Source of the DNA: Methanosarcina sp. UBA5
GTDB taxonomy: Archaea; Halobacteriota; Methanosarcinia; Methanosarcinales; Methanosarcinaceae
NCBI RefSeq assembly: GCF_002505485.1
Contig: NZ_DAVG01000078.1
Coordinates: 1 to 5,928 of the forward strand
DNA length: 5,928 nucleotides
Direction: 5' to 3'
Under the pieces are notes generated by a model that saw nothing but the letters and a program-made list of their open reading frames with translations, was not told the DNA's origin and did not search any database. Shown here piece by piece: positions 5,209 through 5,928 of this stretch (position 1 is its first letter; the number at the start of each line of letters is the position of its first letter). A program made the translations under genes and the position numbers.

Positions 5209-5928
5209 ATGGCAGAAGAAAAAAAACCTGTCCTTGCAATTATGAGGCCGGAAAGCTACAGGGAAAAATCAGAGGCCCTTGCGCAAGATTATGGTTTTGA
5301 GCCTTTATATGTCCCCATGATCCGGCTTGAAGGCATAAAAGATGAAGGGTTTGAGCCCTTCATACAAAGAGTCCTCAAAGGAGCTTCGGATTATGTAGTA
5401 TTTACCAGCGCAAACGGAATAAGTTTTACTCTGGACAAGCTCTCAGAAATCGAAAAGGAAAACTTTATCACCGCGCTGAAAAAAAGCAAAGTAATAGCAA
5501 TTGGCCCTAACACGGAAAAAGAGCTCATAAGAATAGGGATCGAAAACTCCTTTTTGCCAGGGGACTATAGTTCCGAAGGAATTGTAAAAGCTCTCTGTCC
5601 CGAGGTAAAAGGAAAAACTGTAGAGCTTGCCAGGAGTGCTTTTGGGGCTAAAGCCTTAATGGAAGGGCTTGAAAAATGCGGAGCTAAGGTTTATGAGACC
5701 CACGTGTATACTCTCAGTATTCCTGAAGGAACAATTCAGAAAGAGCTGATCAAGTGCACGCTTGCAGGGAAAGTAGATGCTTTTGCTTTTACAAGCTCGA
5801 TGATGGTCAAAGGCTTTATGAAGCATGCGAAAGAGCTGGGAGCAGAGGAAACTATAAAAGAGTCTCTCAGCAGGGCTGTAGTAGGAGCTATAGGAACGCC
5901 TACAGGAAATACCCTGAAGAAATATGGA
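5209..5928 (+). CDS. hemD: Uroporphyrinogen-III synthase, 3' end cut by the window
   Basis: HemD inverts ring D of hydroxymethylbilane while closing the macrocycle to uroporphyrinogen III, the substrate of the SUMT encoded just upstream. From ATG 5209 the frame runs 240 codons to the last base without a stop. It shows the family's two-domain pattern: N-terminal IMRPESYREKSEAL (11-24), FTSANGI (65-71), IAIGPNTEKEL (96-106), YSSEGIVKAL (120-129), then FTSSMMVKGF (194-203) and VGAIGTPTGNTLKKYG (225-240). This matches the weakly conserved FTSxNG, SSEG and IGxxTxxTLxxxG signatures. Only the C-terminal end, probably a few tens of residues, is missing. The start is well supported by a Shine-Dalgarno GGAGAAGGG (5197-5205) 3 nt before the ATG. 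Being 40 bp behind cobA on the same strand, it is almost certainly in the same operon. It acts in the cytosol. Confidence 0.93.
   Translation, partial: MAEEKKPVLAIMRPESYREKSEALAQDYGFEPLYVPMIRLEGIKDEGFEPFIQRVLKGASDYVVFTSANGISFTLDKLSEIEKENFITALKKSKVIAIGPNTEKELIRIGIENSFLPGDYSSEGIVKALCPEVKGKTVELARSAFGAKALMEGLEKCGAKVYETHVYTLSIPEGTIQKELIKCTLAGKVDAFAFTSSMMVKGFMKHAKELGAEETIKESLSRAVVGAIGTPTGNTLKKYG

Overview
The window looks like chromosomal DNA of a methanogenic euryarchaeon, most probably Methanosarcina. The evidence is a AAA ATPase of the AMA type (as I recall, described from Archaeoglobus and methanogens), a short-form tRNase Z, unfused uroporphyrinogen-III methyltransferase and synthase genes, archaeal TATA-like promoters, and gene-dense GC-balanced coding blocks separated by long AT-rich spacers. 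This placement is inferred from protein families and base composition; no database search was made.

Layout. Positions 1-1200 are AT-rich and almost gene-free. They hold one small minus-strand ORF of 65 codons (346-543) and a short stop-bounded stretch with gene-like composition (about 1006-1146) that may be a decayed gene fragment. An AMA-type AAA ATPase follows at 1205-2323 on the plus strand. It is preceded by a striking palindrome overlapping a TATA-like box and by a perfect 18-bp tandem duplication, and it is followed by a hairpin plus T-run. A small beta-rich protein of unknown function lies at 2598-2858 with its own TATA-like box. RNase Z (rnz) lies on the minus strand at 3119-4036. After a divergent intergenic region of about 360 bp, cobA/SUMT (best start 4401, end 5168) and hemD (5209 to beyond the window end) form a plus-strand pair 40 bp apart.

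How the genes work together. HemD closes hydroxymethylbilane to uroporphyrinogen III. SUMT methylates that product at C2 and C7 to precorrin-2, the branch point for cobalamin, coenzyme F430, siroheme and the siroheme-dependent haem route. The pair therefore sits at the entrance to the corrinoid and F430 supply of a methanogen. RNase Z matures tRNA 3' ends. The AMA ATPase is a presumed hexameric protein-remodelling machine. Nothing in the sequence ties these last two to the tetrapyrrole genes.

No CRISPR array, tRNA, rRNA or complete mobile element was seen, and I found no clear undescribed system. The most unusual local structures are the palindrome and tandem duplication at the AMA promoter, and perfect two-copy tandem duplications (18, 14 and 11 bp) in three separate intergenic regions.
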